Part shown: piece by piece, positions 27,257 through 36,784 of the stretch
How the letters are laid out: every line of letters starts with the position of its first letter
Numbering within the stretch: position 1 is the stretch's first letter
From: Stutzerimonas stutzeri
Lineage (GTDB): Bacteria > Pseudomonadota > Gammaproteobacteria > Pseudomonadales > Pseudomonadaceae
Direction of reading: 5' to 3'
DNA: 64,000 bases
Assembly (NCBI RefSeq): GCF_024451105.1
Contig: NZ_JANGEY010000007.1
Coordinates: 62,001-126,000 of the forward strand
Made by a program: the position numbers and the translations under genes
Notes under the pieces: model-generated
What the model was told of the DNA's origin: nothing
The model's database searches: none
Seen by the model: the letters and a program-made list of their open reading frames with translations, nothing else

Positions 27257-29446
27257 CTAGAGGGCTTCCAGCTTGGCGTAGGAGAGCATCAGCCACTTGC
27301 TGCCCTCGGCGTCGAAGTTGACCTGCACGCGCGCCTGGGCGCCGCTGCCCTCGTAGTTGAGGATCACTCCCTCGCCGAACAGCGCGTGGCGCACGCGCTG
27401 GCCGAGGGCGAAGGCGGTTTCCGGCACGCCGGCCCCGGCGAACGGGCTGGCCACGCTGGCCTTGCCGGCGAAGGGCCGGCTGACGCTGCCGGCCAGGCGC
27501 ACCTCATGGACCAGCCCCGGCGGGATCTCGCGGACGAAGCGCGACACCTTGTTGTAGGTCTCGCTGCCGTACAGGCGGCGGGTCTCGGCGTAGGTCAGCA
27601 CCAGGCGCTGCATGGCGCGGGTCAGGCCGACGTAGGCGAGGCGGCGCTCCTCCTCGAGGCGGCCGGGCTCCTCGAGGCTCATCTTGTGCGGGAACAGGCC
27701 TTCCTCCATGCCGGCGAGGAACACCAGCGGGAACTCCAGGCCCTTGGCGCTGTGCAGGGTCATCAGCTGCACGCTGTCCTCGCCCTCGTCGGCCTGGGCG
27801 TCGCCGGCCTCCAGGGCGGCGTGGTCGATGAACGCGGCGAGCGGCGACAGCTCGTCCTCGCCGCTCTCGAACGAGCGCGCGGCGCTGACCAGCTCCTCGA
27901 GGTTGTCGACCCGGGTCTGGCCCTTCTCGCCCTTCTCGGCGAGGTGAAAGGGGATCAGCCCGGTCTGCTCGATCACCGTCTGGGTCAGCAGGTGCAGCGG
28001 CATGGCCTCGACGCGCAGGGCGAGGCCGTCGATCAGCTCGACGAAGGCGTTCAGCGCACCGGCGGCGCGGGCCGGGACCAGCTTCTGGCCGACCGCCTGG
28101 TGCAGCGCGCGCCACAGCGACAGCTGCTGGCCGCGCGCCACCTCGCGCAGGGTCTCGACGGTCTTCTCGCCGATCCCGCGCGGCGGCAGGTTGAGTACCC
28201 GCTCCAGCGCCGCGTCGTCGTCGCGCTGGCGGATCAGGCGCAGGTAGGCCATGGCGTTCTTGATCTCGGCGCGCTCGAAGAAGCGCTGGCCGCCGTAGAT
28301 GCGGTAGGGGATCTTCTCCCTGAGCAGCGCCTCTTCCAGCACCCGCGACTGGGCGTTGGAGCGGTAGAGGATGGCGATCTCGCGGCGCGCCAGGCCGTCC
28401 TTGCGCACCGCGTCGCGGATGCGCTCGACGATGAAGCGCGCCTCGTCCTGCTCGTTGAAGGCGGCGTACAGGCTGATCGGCTCGCCGTCGTCGCCCTCGG
28501 TCCACAGCTCCTTGCCGAGGCGCCCCTGGTTGTTGGCGATCAGCGCGTTGGCGGCCTTGAGGATGCGTGCGGTGGAGCGGTAGTTCTGCTCCAGGCGGAC
28601 GGTCTCGGCGTCGGCGAAGTCGCGGCCGAACTGCTGGATGTTCTCGATCCGCGCGCCGCGCCAGCCGTAGATCGACTGGTCGTCGTCGCCGACCACCATC
28701 AGGCTGGTGCCGGCGCTGCCGGACGGCGCCGCCAGGTGGCGCAGCCAGGCGTATTGCACGGCGTTGGTGTCCTGGAACTCGTCGACCAGGATGTGCCGGA
28801 AGCGCTGGCGGTAGTGCTCGAGCAGCCCCGGGTTGTCGCGCCACAGCTCCAGCGAGCGCAGCAAGAGCTCGGCGAAGTCGACCGCCCCGGCGCGCGCGCA
28901 GGCGGCCTCGTAGGCGGCGTAGATCTGCAGCATGGTGGCCAGGTAGAGGTCGCCGGCCGGCTGGATGTGCGCCGGGCGGATGCCCTCGTCCTTCTGGCCG
29001 TTGATGAACCACTGCGCCTGGCGCGCCGGCCAGCGCTGCTCGTCGAGGCCCAGCTCGCGGATCACCCGCTTGACCAGGCGCTGCTGGTCGTCGGAGTCGA
29101 GGATCTGGAAGTTCTCGGCCAGCCCGGCCTCCTGCCAGTGGGCGCGCAGCAGGCGGTGGGCGAGGCCGTGGAAGGTGCCCACCCACATGCCGGCCGGACT
29201 GGCGCCGAGCAGCTGCTCGATGCGCGCGCGCATCTCGGCGGCGGCCTTGTTGGTGAAGGTGACGGCGAGGATCGAGTGCGCTCCGGCATTCTCGACCTCG
29301 ATCAGCCAGGCGATGCGGTGCACCAGCACGCGGGTCTTGCCGGAGCCGGCGCCGGCCAGCACCAGCTGGCGGCCGAGCGGGGCGGCGACCGCCTGGCGCT
29401 GGGCATCGTTGAGGGAACTGAGCAGAAAGGATAGGTCTTCGCGCAT
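27257..29446 (-). CDS. uvrD: DNA helicase II
   Basis: The 729-residue superfamily 1A helicase unwinds DNA 3'-5' in nucleotide excision and mismatch repair. Motif I AGAGSGKT is at residues 31-38, Ia AVTFTNKAAAEM, motif II LVDEFQDTN, motif III GDDDQSIYGWRGA, motif IV RLEQNYRS, motif V LMTLHSAKGLEFPLVF and motif VI RRLAYVGLTRA. The C-terminal GQRVRHALFGEGVILNYEG Tudor-like domain that binds RNA polymerase in UvrD/PcrA is present. Length and motifs are normal. Confidence 0.97.
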   Translation of the reverse strand: MREDLSFLLSSLNDAQRQAVAAPLGRQLVLAGAGSGKTRVLVHRIAWLIEVENAGAHSILAVTFTNKAAAEMRARIEQLLGASPAGMWVGTFHGLAHRLLRAHWQEAGLAENFQILDSDDQQRLVKRVIRELGLDEQRWPARQAQWFINGQKDEGIRPAHIQPAGDLYLATMLQIYAAYEAACARAGAVDFAELLLRSLELWRDNPGLLEHYRQRFRHILVDEFQDTNAVQYAWLRHLAAPSGSAGTSLMVVGDDDQSIYGWRGARIENIQQFGRDFADAETVRLEQNYRSTARILKAANALIANNQGRLGKELWTEGDDGEPISLYAAFNEQDEARFIVERIRDAVRKDGLARREIAILYRSNAQSRVLEEALLREKIPYRIYGGQRFFERAEIKNAMAYLRLIRQRDDDAALERVLNLPPRGIGEKTVETLREVARGQQLSLWRALHQAVGQKLVPARAAGALNAFVELIDGLALRVEAMPLHLLTQTVIEQTGLIPFHLAEKGEKGQTRVDNLEELVSAARSFESGEDELSPLAAFIDHAALEAGDAQADEGEDSVQLMTLHSAKGLEFPLVFLAGMEEGLFPHKMSLEEPGRLEEERRLAYVGLTRAMQRLVLTYAETRRLYGSETYNKVSRFVREIPPGLVHEVRLAGSVSRPFAGKASVASPFAGAGVPETAFALGQRVRHALFGEGVILNYEGSGAQARVQVNFDAEGSKWLMLSYAKLEAL

Positions 29447-29579
29447 CGAAGCATTCTAGCGGTCGGCGCGAAGACGGGGCAAACTCTGGCGCTGGCCGCG
29501 AGTACCGGCCCACCGGCACAGGGAGGTGACGAACGATGCCCGTGACACCGACACAAGAACAACAGCAGAAACCGTACTC

Positions 29580-31736
29580 ATGACCTTTCTTTTCTCTCCC
29601 GACGTGCAGCCGCCGGCCATCGACCCCGAGACGGTGCGCGAGCGCTACGCCGTGGAGATCGAGGCGGCCCTCAACCGCCAGCTGTACCGCGGCTCGCGGC
29701 TGCCCAGCCTGCTGATGCTGCTCGGCGGCCTGAGCTGCGTCGGTCTGCTCTGGGACCAGCAGCGCACCGGTCTGCTGGTCGCCCTGCTGGCCTGGCTCGG
29801 CCTGCTGGTCGCCCTGCGCCTGTGGCAGACCCGCGCCTTCCAGCGCGTCCCGGCCGAACGCCAGGCCAGCCGCGTCTGGCGGCTGACCCTGTTCGGCGGC
29901 GCGGCCGCCTCCGGACTGACCCTGGCGCTGGTCGGCACGCTGCTGCTGCCGCTGGCCGAACCGCTGCAGCAGGCGCTGGTCTACGGCCTGCTGGCCACCG
30001 CGACCATCTCCGCCAGCGTGGCCTACGCCGCCTGCCTGCGCGCCTTCCTCGCCTTCGCCCTGCCGGCGCTGTTGCCCTCGAGCCTGGCGCTGCTCGGCCA
30101 CGACGACCTGCAGCTCAGGAGCTGGGGGGTGTTCGGCCTGACCCTGCTGCCGGCGCTGCTGGTCAGCGCCTGGCAGATCAACCGGGCGGCCCGCCACAAC
30201 CTGCTGCGCCGCTTCCAGAACCAGTCGCTGCTGGAATTCCAGGAGCAGGCGCGCCGCGCCAGCGCGCGCATGAACCTCGAACTGGCCAGCGAGGTGCGCC
30301 AGCGCGAGCAGGTCGAGGCCGAGCTGCGCGCCGCCCAGCGGGCGCTGGAGGCGCGGGTCGACGAACGCACCCGCGCGCTCAGCGAGAGCGAGCAGGCGCG
30401 CCGCGCCGAGGAGGCGCAGCGGCGCTTCCTGGCCAGCCACGATCCGCTGACCGGCCTGGCCAACCGCAACCTGCTGCTGGAGAGGCTCGAGACCCGGGTG
30501 CCGCAGGCGCGCGCCGAAGGCCGCGAGCTGGCCCTGCTGCACCTCGATCTCGACCGCTTCAAGCTGCTCAACGAGAGCCTCGGCCACCGGGCGGCCGACG
30601 ACATCCTCTGCGAGATGTCGCGTCGCCTGCGCATCGCCCTGCCGCAGGCCGACACCATCGCGCGCATCGCGGTGGACGAGTTCGTCGTCCTGCTCGCCTG
30701 CAGCGCCGGCGCCGAGGAGCTCGAAGCGCTCGGCCTGCGCCTGCTCGCCATGCTGCGCCAGAGCGTCGAGGTCGACAGCGAGGAGCTGGTGATCGGCGCC
30801 TCGCTGGGCATCGGCCTGCTGTCCGGCGCCGGCGATCCGGCCAGCCTGTTCAGCCAGGCGAGCATGGCCATGCGGCATGCCAAGCAGCTGGGCGGCAACA
30901 CCCTGCAGTTCTACCGCGACAGCCTGCGGGTCGGCAGCCGCGAGCGCCTGCTGCTCGAGGCGCAGCTGGACAAGGCGCTGGAACGCGGCCAGCTGGAGGT
31001 GTTCTACCAGCCGCGCCTGCGCCTGGACAGCGACCGCCTGCACGGCGCCGAGGCGCTGGTGCGCTGGCGTCACCCGGAGTTCGGTCTGATGTCGCCGGGC
31101 GGCTTCATCGCCCTGGCCGAGGAGACCGGACAGATCAACGCGATCGGCGACTTCGTGCTGCGCCAGGCCTGCCGGCAGGCGCAGCAGTGGCGGCAGGACG
31201 GCCTGGCCGAGCTGTGCGTGTCGGTCAACGTGTCGATGCAGCAGCTGCGCCGCGACGGCTTCGTCGCCCAGGTCGAGGCCGTGCTCGCCGACAGCGGCCT
31301 GCCGGCGCACCTGCTGGAGCTGGAGCTGACCGAAAGCCAGCTGTCGGACAACGTCGAGGGCCTGGCCGGACAGTTCCGCCAGCTGCGCGCGCTGGGCGTG
31401 CGCCTGGCGATCGACGACTTCGGTACCGGCTACTCGTCGCTCGGCTACCTCAAGCACCTGCCGGTGGACGTGGTGAAGATCGACCGCACCTTCACCCGCG
31501 AGCTGGACGGCGGCGAGGGCGGCGACGCGACCATCATCCGCGCGATCATCGCCATGGCCCACAGCCTGGGACTGGCGGTGGTCGCCGAAGGCGTCGAGCG
31601 ACCGACACAGCGGGAGTTCCTCCACGCCAACGGCTGCGACGAGATCCAGGGCTACCTGATCGGCCGACCGATGGAGGCGCGCAGCCTGGCCGAGCGGCTG
31701 CGCACGCACGAGCGCCAGGCCACGGTCTGCGCCTGA
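29580..31736 (+). CDS. membrane-anchored GGDEF-EAL protein, cyclase motif degenerate
   Basis: The roughly 718-residue protein has N-terminal hydrophobic segments (about residues 35-200), a coiled-coil linker (about 210-275), a GGDEF-like domain (about 280-435) and a C-terminal EAL domain (about 450-710). The GGDEF signature reads AVDEF (RIAVDEFVVLL), so diguanylate cyclase activity is unlikely. The EAL domain keeps EALVRWRH, LELTESQL, AIDDFGTGYSSLGYLK and VVKIDRTF, so it should hydrolyse c-di-GMP. The ATG at 29580 is preferred; a GTG at 29526 in frame is possible. It is convergent with trhP, ending 1 bp apart. Confidence 0.9.
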   Translation: MTFLFSPDVQPPAIDPETVRERYAVEIEAALNRQLYRGSRLPSLLMLLGGLSCVGLLWDQQRTGLLVALLAWLGLLVALRLWQTRAFQRVPAERQASRVWRLTLFGGAAASGLTLALVGTLLLPLAEPLQQALVYGLLATATISASVAYAACLRAFLAFALPALLPSSLALLGHDDLQLRSWGVFGLTLLPALLVSAWQINRAARHNLLRRFQNQSLLEFQEQARRASARMNLELASEVRQREQVEAELRAAQRALEARVDERTRALSESEQARRAEEAQRRFLASHDPLTGLANRNLLLERLETRVPQARAEGRELALLHLDLDRFKLLNESLGHRAADDILCEMSRRLRIALPQADTIARIAVDEFVVLLACSAGAEELEALGLRLLAMLRQSVEVDSEELVIGASLGIGLLSGAGDPASLFSQASMAMRHAKQLGGNTLQFYRDSLRVGSRERLLLEAQLDKALERGQLEVFYQPRLRLDSDRLHGAEALVRWRHPEFGLMSPGGFIALAEETGQINAIGDFVLRQACRQAQQWRQDGLAELCVSVNVSMQQLRRDGFVAQVEAVLADSGLPAHLLELELTESQLSDNVEGLAGQFRQLRALGVRLAIDDFGTGYSSLGYLKHLPVDVVKIDRTFTRELDGGEGGDATIIRAIIAMAHSLGLAVVAEGVERPTQREFLHANGCDEIQGYLIGRPMEARSLAERLRTHERQATVCA

Positions 31737-31737
31737 G

Positions 31738-33111
31738 TCAGCCGCGGGTGCTGCCGCCGTCGAGGTGGCGCATCAGCAACGCGTAGCGCAGGTCGACCTC
31801 GTCCGGCACCGGCAGGTAGACGGTGTGGCCGTTGCCCGGCGCTACCTCGGCGGCCTCGCCGCGCTTGTCGAGCATCCGCTCGAGGCGGAAGTTGAGGTTG
31901 CCCTGCGGACTCATCAGCTCGAGCAGGTCGCCGACCTGGAAGCGGTTCTTCACCTCCACCTCGGCCAGCCCGTCGCGGCGCACGCCGGTGAACTCGCCGA
32001 CGAACTGCTGGCGCTCGGACAGCGAGTAGCCGTGCTCGTAGTTCTGGTACTCGTCGTGCACGTGGCGGCGCAGGAAGCCCTCGGTGTAGCCGCGGTGGGC
32101 CAGCGACTCGAGGGTGTCCATCAGCGTCATGTCGAACGGCCGGCCGGCCACCGCGTCGTCGATCGCCTTGCGGTAGACCTGGGCGGTGCGCGCCACGTAG
32201 TAGTGGCTCTTGGTGCGCCCCTCGATCTTCAGCGAGTGCACGCCCATCCGGGTCAGCCGCTCGACGTGCTGCACGGCGCGCAGGTCCTTGGAGTTCATGA
32301 TGTAGGTGCCGTGCTCGTCCTCGAACGCCTCCATGTACTCGCCGGGGCGGTTGCTCTCCTCGAGCAGCATCACCTGGTCGGTCGGGCGGCCTTCGCCGAG
32401 GGTCGGCTCGACGGCGGCGGGATCGATCTGCATGACCGGGATCGGCTGGTGGACGTGGACGATGTTGCCCAGCTCATCCTCCTTGCCCTCGTGCACCTTG
32501 TACTCCCAGCGGCAGGCGTTGGTGCAGGTGCCCTGGTTGGGGTCGCGGTGGTTGAGATAGCCCGACAGCAGGCAGCGCCCGGAGTAGGCCATGCACAGCG
32601 CGCCGTGGACGAACACTTCCAGCTCGATGCCCGGCACCTGCTCGCGGATCTCGCCGATCTCCTCCAGCGACAGCTCGCGGGAGAGGATGATGCGGCTGAC
32701 GCCGATGCGCCGCCAGAACTCCACCGAGGCCCAGTTCACCGCGTTGGCCTGCACCGACAGATGGATGACCTGCTCGGGGAAGTGGTCGCGCACCAGCATG
32801 ATCAGCCCCGGGTCGGACATGATCAGCGCATCCGGGCCCATCGCCACCACCGGCTCGAGGTCCTTGATGAAGGTCTTCAGCTTGGCGTTGTGCGGGGCGA
32901 TGTTGACCACCACGTAGAACTTCTTGCCCTGCGCGTGCGCCTCGTCGATGCCCAGCTTGAGGTTGGCGTGGTCGAACTCGTTGTTGCGCACCCGCAGGCT
33001 GTAGCGCGGCTGCCCGGCGTACACCGCGTCGGCGCCGTAGGCGAAGGCGTAGCGCATGCTTTTCAGCGTGCCGGCGGGGGAGAGCAGTTCGGGGCGGAAG
33101 GCGGTGGTCAT
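31738..33111 (-). CDS. trhP: U32-family tRNA hydroxylation protein (YegQ/TrhP)
   Basis: The 457-residue protein matches the U32 peptidase-like family member YegQ/TrhP: ELLSPAGTLKSMRYAFAYGADAVYAG at the N-terminus, the signature EVFVHGALCMAYSGRCLLSGYLNHRDPNQGTCTNACRW with four clustered Cys (likely an Fe-S site), and SLKIEGRTKSHYYVA. TrhP helps form 5-hydroxyuridine at position 34 of tRNAs in E. coli. Despite the family name no protease function is expected. It is a single gene. Confidence 0.93.
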   Translation of the reverse strand: MTTAFRPELLSPAGTLKSMRYAFAYGADAVYAGQPRYSLRVRNNEFDHANLKLGIDEAHAQGKKFYVVVNIAPHNAKLKTFIKDLEPVVAMGPDALIMSDPGLIMLVRDHFPEQVIHLSVQANAVNWASVEFWRRIGVSRIILSRELSLEEIGEIREQVPGIELEVFVHGALCMAYSGRCLLSGYLNHRDPNQGTCTNACRWEYKVHEGKEDELGNIVHVHQPIPVMQIDPAAVEPTLGEGRPTDQVMLLEESNRPGEYMEAFEDEHGTYIMNSKDLRAVQHVERLTRMGVHSLKIEGRTKSHYYVARTAQVYRKAIDDAVAGRPFDMTLMDTLESLAHRGYTEGFLRRHVHDEYQNYEHGYSLSERQQFVGEFTGVRRDGLAEVEVKNRFQVGDLLELMSPQGNLNFRLERMLDKRGEAAEVAPGNGHTVYLPVPDEVDLRYALLMRHLDGGSTRG

Positions 33112-33226
33112 GGCGCAGCGACTCGCAGGGCGTCGGAAAAACGCAGCATTTTACTGTGGATTGCCGGCGAATGCGCGCCCGCGGCCCCGGGCAACTGCTG
33201 AATGGCTTCCGCACCCTCAACCCGCG

Positions 33227-33285
33227 GTAGGGGCGAATTCATTCGCCCTGGCGGGGTATTTCGGCGCATGCGTTCGCCCCTGCAG
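33227..33285. repeat. pair of inverted REP elements
   Basis: A plus-orientation unit starts GTAGGGGCGAATTCATTCGC at 33227, and a minus-orientation unit ending CGTTCGCCCCTGC lies at 33263-33285. The pair forms a BIME-like doublet between trhP and the endonuclease gene. It is related to the copies at 12022, 57425 and 58107. Confidence 0.82.
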
Positions 33286-33362
33286 ACCGGGAAACCGGCT
33301 TGCCCCGGGGCGCGGCCTTGCCTAGAGTCCAGCCCCTTCGACGACACGGAGCAGCACCGACC

Positions 33363-34196
33363 ATGAGAAAGCCGGCCAGACGGAAACCGGCCCGCAAGAA
33401 ACCCGCCAACCGCCTGCTGCAGCTGGGGATCGCCCTGCTGGCGGCGCTGGCCGCCGCCTTCCTGATCCCGCCGCAGGCGCCCGACAACTTCCAGCAGGCC
33501 AAGCAGCTCGCCCGCGACCTCCACGGCGAGCGCGGCCAGACCTTCTACTGCGGCTGCGACTACCGGGGCAACCGCGTCGATCTGGCCAGCTGCGGCTACC
33601 AGCCGCGCAGGAACCGCGAGCGCGCCGCGCGCCTGGAATGGGAACACGTGGTACCGGCCTGGGTGATCGGCCACCAGCGCCAGTGCTGGAAGCAGGGCGG
33701 CCGCGCCTACTGCAGCGCCAACGACGCGGTGTTCGCCCGCGCCGAGGCCGACCTGCACAACCTGGTGCCGGCCATCGGCGAGGTCAACGGCGACCGCAGC
33801 AACTTCCCGTTCACCGACCGCCTGGCCGCCAACCCGAGCCAGTACGGCCGGTGCGCCATGGTGGTCGACTTCAAGGCGCGCAAGGCCATGCCGCCGGAGC
33901 CGACCCGCGGCGCCATCGCACGTACCTATCTGTACATGCACGAGCGCTACCAGCTGCGCCTGTCGAAGCAGGACCGTCAGCTCTACAGCGCCTGGCACCG
34001 CCTGTATCCGCCCAGCGAGGCCGAGCGCCGACGCAACCAGGCCATCGCCTGCAAGATGGGCTGGGGCAACCCGTACGTCGGCGAGGTCGAGCTGTGGCGC
34101 TGCGGCTTCGGCCGTCTCGGCGAGCTGGCCGGCAACGCGCTGGACAGCGCCGCACCGCTCGCCGAGGCGGCGCTCGGCACGCTGCTCAGGCGCTGA
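33363..34196 (+). CDS. endonuclease I family nuclease (EndA/Vvn-like)
   Basis: The 277-residue protein has a basic N-terminus followed by a hydrophobic segment (LLQLGIALLAALAAAFLI) that should export or anchor it. The endonuclease I core follows: TFYCGCDY, LEWEHVVPAWVIG, DLHNLVPAIGEVNGDRSN and RTYLYMHERY. The His in EWEHVVPA and the Asn/Glu in LHNLVPAIGEVN are the catalytic and Mg2+-binding positions. Family enzymes are periplasmic or secreted and degrade DNA non-specifically. Several Cys residues suggest disulfides. The ATG at 33363 fits the homology. Confidence 0.92.
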   Translation: MRKPARRKPARKKPANRLLQLGIALLAALAAAFLIPPQAPDNFQQAKQLARDLHGERGQTFYCGCDYRGNRVDLASCGYQPRRNRERAARLEWEHVVPAWVIGHQRQCWKQGGRAYCSANDAVFARAEADLHNLVPAIGEVNGDRSNFPFTDRLAANPSQYGRCAMVVDFKARKAMPPEPTRGAIARTYLYMHERYQLRLSKQDRQLYSAWHRLYPPSEAERRRNQAIACKMGWGNPYVGEVELWRCGFGRLGELAGNALDSAAPLAEAALGTLLRR

Positions 34197-34285
34197 ACGG
34201 GCGCGCGCCGGGATGCCGGCGCGCCGCGATTGCCGTATAAGGGGGCAGGAATTTCCCTGCGCCAGAGCGAGCCCCGCACAAACCG

Positions 34286-35179
34286 ATGAAAACCCCGAAA
34301 CGCCTTGAGCCGCTGGTCGAGGACGGCCTGATCGACGAGGTCCTGCGTCCGCTGATGAGCGGCAAGGAGGCCGCCGTCTACGTGGTGCGCTGCGGCGACC
34401 AGCTGCGCTGCGCCAAGGTCTACAAGGAGGCCCGCAAGCGCAGCTTCCGCCAGGCCGCCGAGTACCAGGAAGGCCGCAAGGTGCGCAACAGCCGCGACGC
34501 GCGGGCCATGGCCAAGGGCAGCAAGTACGGCCGTCGCGAGCAGGAGGAGGCCTGGCAGAACGCCGAGGTGGCCGCCCTCTACCGCCTGGACAGCGCCGGC
34601 GTGCGGGTGCCCAAGCCCTACGACTTCCTCGACGGGGTGCTGCTGATGGAGCTGGTCGCCGGCGCCGACGGCGACGCCGCGCCGCGCCTCAACGACGTCG
34701 AACTGAGCGCCGAGCAGGCCCGCGAATACCACGCCTTCATGATCCGCCAGGTGGTGCTGATGCTCTGCGCCGGGCTGGTGCACGGCGACCTCTCCGAGTT
34801 CAACGTGCTGCTCGGCCCGGACGGCCCGGTGGTGATCGACCTGCCGCAGGCGGTGGACGCCGCCGGCAACAACCATGCGTTCAGGATGCTCGAGCGCGAC
34901 GTCGCCAACATGAACGCCTACTTCGGCCACTTCGCCCCGGAACTGCTCGAATGCAAGCATGCCAAGGAGATGTGGGCGCTCTACGAGGCCGGCAAGCTGA
35001 CCCCGGGCAGCGCGCTGAGCGGCACCTTCGACGAGCCGGAGGAAGCCGCCGACCTCGACGCGGTGCTGCGCGAGATCGAGGCCACCCTGGCCGACGAGGC
35101 GCGGCGCAGGGCGGCGCTGCAGGCGCAGGAAGCACCGGCCCAGGGCGAGGAACCGCCGCCGCCCTGGCTGCGCGGCTGA
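34286..35179 (+). CDS. RIO-type serine protein kinase
   Basis: The 297-residue protein is a RIO kinase: a nucleotide-binding region with LMSGKEAAVYVVRCG and CAKVYKEARKRSFRQ, the catalytic loop LVHGDLSEFNVLLG at about residues 169-182 and the metal-binding VVIDLPQAVD. The C-terminal extension is acidic and Pro/Glu-rich. Bacterial RIO kinases are widespread in Pseudomonas; their substrates are not known. An upstream segment GCGATTGCCGTATAAGG may hold the promoter. Confidence 0.92.
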   Translation: MKTPKRLEPLVEDGLIDEVLRPLMSGKEAAVYVVRCGDQLRCAKVYKEARKRSFRQAAEYQEGRKVRNSRDARAMAKGSKYGRREQEEAWQNAEVAALYRLDSAGVRVPKPYDFLDGVLLMELVAGADGDAAPRLNDVELSAEQAREYHAFMIRQVVLMLCAGLVHGDLSEFNVLLGPDGPVVIDLPQAVDAAGNNHAFRMLERDVANMNAYFGHFAPELLECKHAKEMWALYEAGKLTPGSALSGTFDEPEEAADLDAVLREIEATLADEARRRAALQAQEAPAQGEEPPPPWLRG

Positions 35180-35234
35180 GCGCGGCGGGCGGCGGCTCGG
35201 GCCCCGGAGCGGCCGGCGGGAACGGCAGAGCGCG

Positions 35235-35266
35235 AAAAGACCGACCCCGCCGGATGGCGGGGTCGG
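35235..35266 (-). terminator. terminator downstream of the DUF465 gene
   Basis: CCGACCCCGCC (35241-35251), loop GGAT, GGCGGGGTCGG (35256-35266): an 11-bp stem, followed on the minus strand by TCTTTTCGCG. It lies 19 bp beyond the DUF465 stop. Confidence 0.75.
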
Positions 35267-35285
35267 TCGGCAGGGCGGGCCGCCG

Positions 35286-35501
35286 TCAGGCGGCGGCGCC
35301 CTTGAGGATCACGTACAGCTCGTCCTTGAGGCGCAGCTTCTCCTTCTTCAGGTTCTCGATCTCGATATCGGTGCCCAGCTCGATGCGCGCCTCGAGGTTC
35401 TTGATGCGCTGGTCCAGCTCGTTGTGCTCGTCGAACAGGCGGGTGAAGTGGGCGTTCTCGGTCTTCAGCCGGGTGATCAGGTCGCGGTACTCGGGAAACA
35501 T
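35286..35501 (-). CDS. YdcH family (DUF465) small protein
   Basis: The 71-residue helical protein MFPEYRDLITRLKTENAHFTRLFDEHNELDQR continues into a Lys/Glu-rich LKKEKLRLKDELYVIL segment, the typical DUF465/YdcH composition. Such proteins form coiled-coil hairpins; function is unknown. The ATG at 35501 has AGGAG upstream; the open frame reaches 35630 without homology. Followed by a good terminator, so monocistronic. Confidence 0.92.
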   Translation of the reverse strand: MFPEYRDLITRLKTENAHFTRLFDEHNELDQRIKNLEARIELGTDIEIENLKKEKLRLKDELYVILKGAAA

Positions 35502-35718
35502 GACAACTCCTGGTTCGTGGATGCAGCGAAGGGTCGGGGCTGCCGGGACTGCCGCAGCGCCGGGAAATCGTGAAGTTCGTCTTGGCTTCATACTGGCACT
35601 GCGGCGGCCGCGCGTATTGACCGGGATCATGCGCCCTCGCGCGACTGGACAACGGCCCCCGGCTCCGGTCAGATCGGCCGCTCAGTTCCGCAACCATGCC
35701 ATCGAAGGAGACTCCACC

Positions 35719-36729
35719 ATGCAAGGCAAGGCCATCTACGTCCAGCCGGGCGGCGGCTACGATCGGGTCGGCGTCGGCAGCAGCACGGCAGCCGCCCCGG
35801 GGGCGGGCGAGATCAGCGTGCGCCTGCACGCCAGCTCGCTCAACTACCACGACTTCGCCGTGGTCAGCGGCATGTGGGGGCCGAGCGAGCCGCGCATCCC
35901 GATGGCCGACGGCGCCGGCGAGGTGATCGCGGTGGGCGAGGGGGTCGACGAGTTCGCCGTCGGCGATAGCGTGGTCAGCACCTTCTTCCCCGACTGGCTG
36001 GACGGCGCGCCGCGGGTCGAGGGCTTCGCCACGGTGCCGGGCGACGGCGTCGACGGCTACGCCCGCGAGCTGGTGACCGCCCGCGCCAGCGCCTTCACCC
36101 GCGCGCCGCGCGGCTGGAGCCACGCCGAGGCGGCCACCCTGACCACCGCCGGCCTTACCGCCTGGCGCGCGCTGATGGCCGACGGCGCGTTGCAGCCGGG
36201 CGACAGCGTGCTGGTGCAGGGCACCGGCGGCGTGTCGATCTTCGCCCTGCAGTTCGCCAAGCTGGCCGGCGCCACGGTGATCGCCACCTCGTCCAGCGAC
36301 GCCAAGCTCGAACGCCTCCAGGCCATGGGCGCCGACCACGTGATCAACTACCGTACCAATCCGGCCTGGGGCGAGACCGCCCGCGCGCTGACCGGCGGGC
36401 GCGGCGTCGACCACGTCATCGAGGTCGGCGGCCCGGCCACCCTGGCCCAGTCGATGGCCGCCGCGCGGGTCGGCGGGCACATCGCGGTGATCGGCATCCT
36501 CAGCGGGGTGGCCGGCGAGCTGCCGCTGGTGCCGGCGCTGCTCAAGCAGCTGCGCCTGCAGGGCGTGCTGGTCGGCAGCCGCGCCCAGCAGCAGGCGATG
36601 ATCCGCGCCATCGACGCCAACGGCCTGCGCCCGGTGCTCGACCGCCGCTTCGCCCTCGAGGAAATCGTCGCGGCGTTCCGCTACCAGGAAAGCAACCGGC
36701 ACTTCGGCAAGATCTGCCTGGAGTTTTGA
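35719..36729 (+). CDS. zinc-free MDR-family NAD(P)-dependent alcohol dehydrogenase/quinone oxidoreductase
   Basis: The 336-residue protein belongs to the medium-chain dehydrogenase/reductase superfamily. The N-terminal GroES-like domain has LHASSLNYHDFAVVSG and a MADGAGEVIAVGEGV motif; the Rossmann domain has VLVQGTGGVSIFALQFAKLAGATVIATSSSDAKL at about residues 164-197. The zinc-binding Cys/His set of classical alcohol dehydrogenases is not evident. The ATG at 35719 has GAAGGAG upstream. Substrate unknown; single gene. Confidence 0.88.
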   Translation: MQGKAIYVQPGGGYDRVGVGSSTAAAPGAGEISVRLHASSLNYHDFAVVSGMWGPSEPRIPMADGAGEVIAVGEGVDEFAVGDSVVSTFFPDWLDGAPRVEGFATVPGDGVDGYARELVTARASAFTRAPRGWSHAEAATLTTAGLTAWRALMADGALQPGDSVLVQGTGGVSIFALQFAKLAGATVIATSSSDAKLERLQAMGADHVINYRTNPAWGETARALTGGRGVDHVIEVGGPATLAQSMAAARVGGHIAVIGILSGVAGELPLVPALLKQLRLQGVLVGSRAQQQAMIRAIDANGLRPVLDRRFALEEIVAAFRYQESNRHFGKICLEF

Positions 36730-36784
36730 GGCAGTCGGCGCCGGACGCCCAACGCAGGGTGCGCTCCGCGGCCGCGGAGCGTGC

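Noticed and set aside
27504-31709. 1401-codon minus-strand open frame
   Set aside because: It lies antisense to the GGDEF-EAL gene and out of frame with uvrD; no domain is visible, and both true genes have complete motifs.
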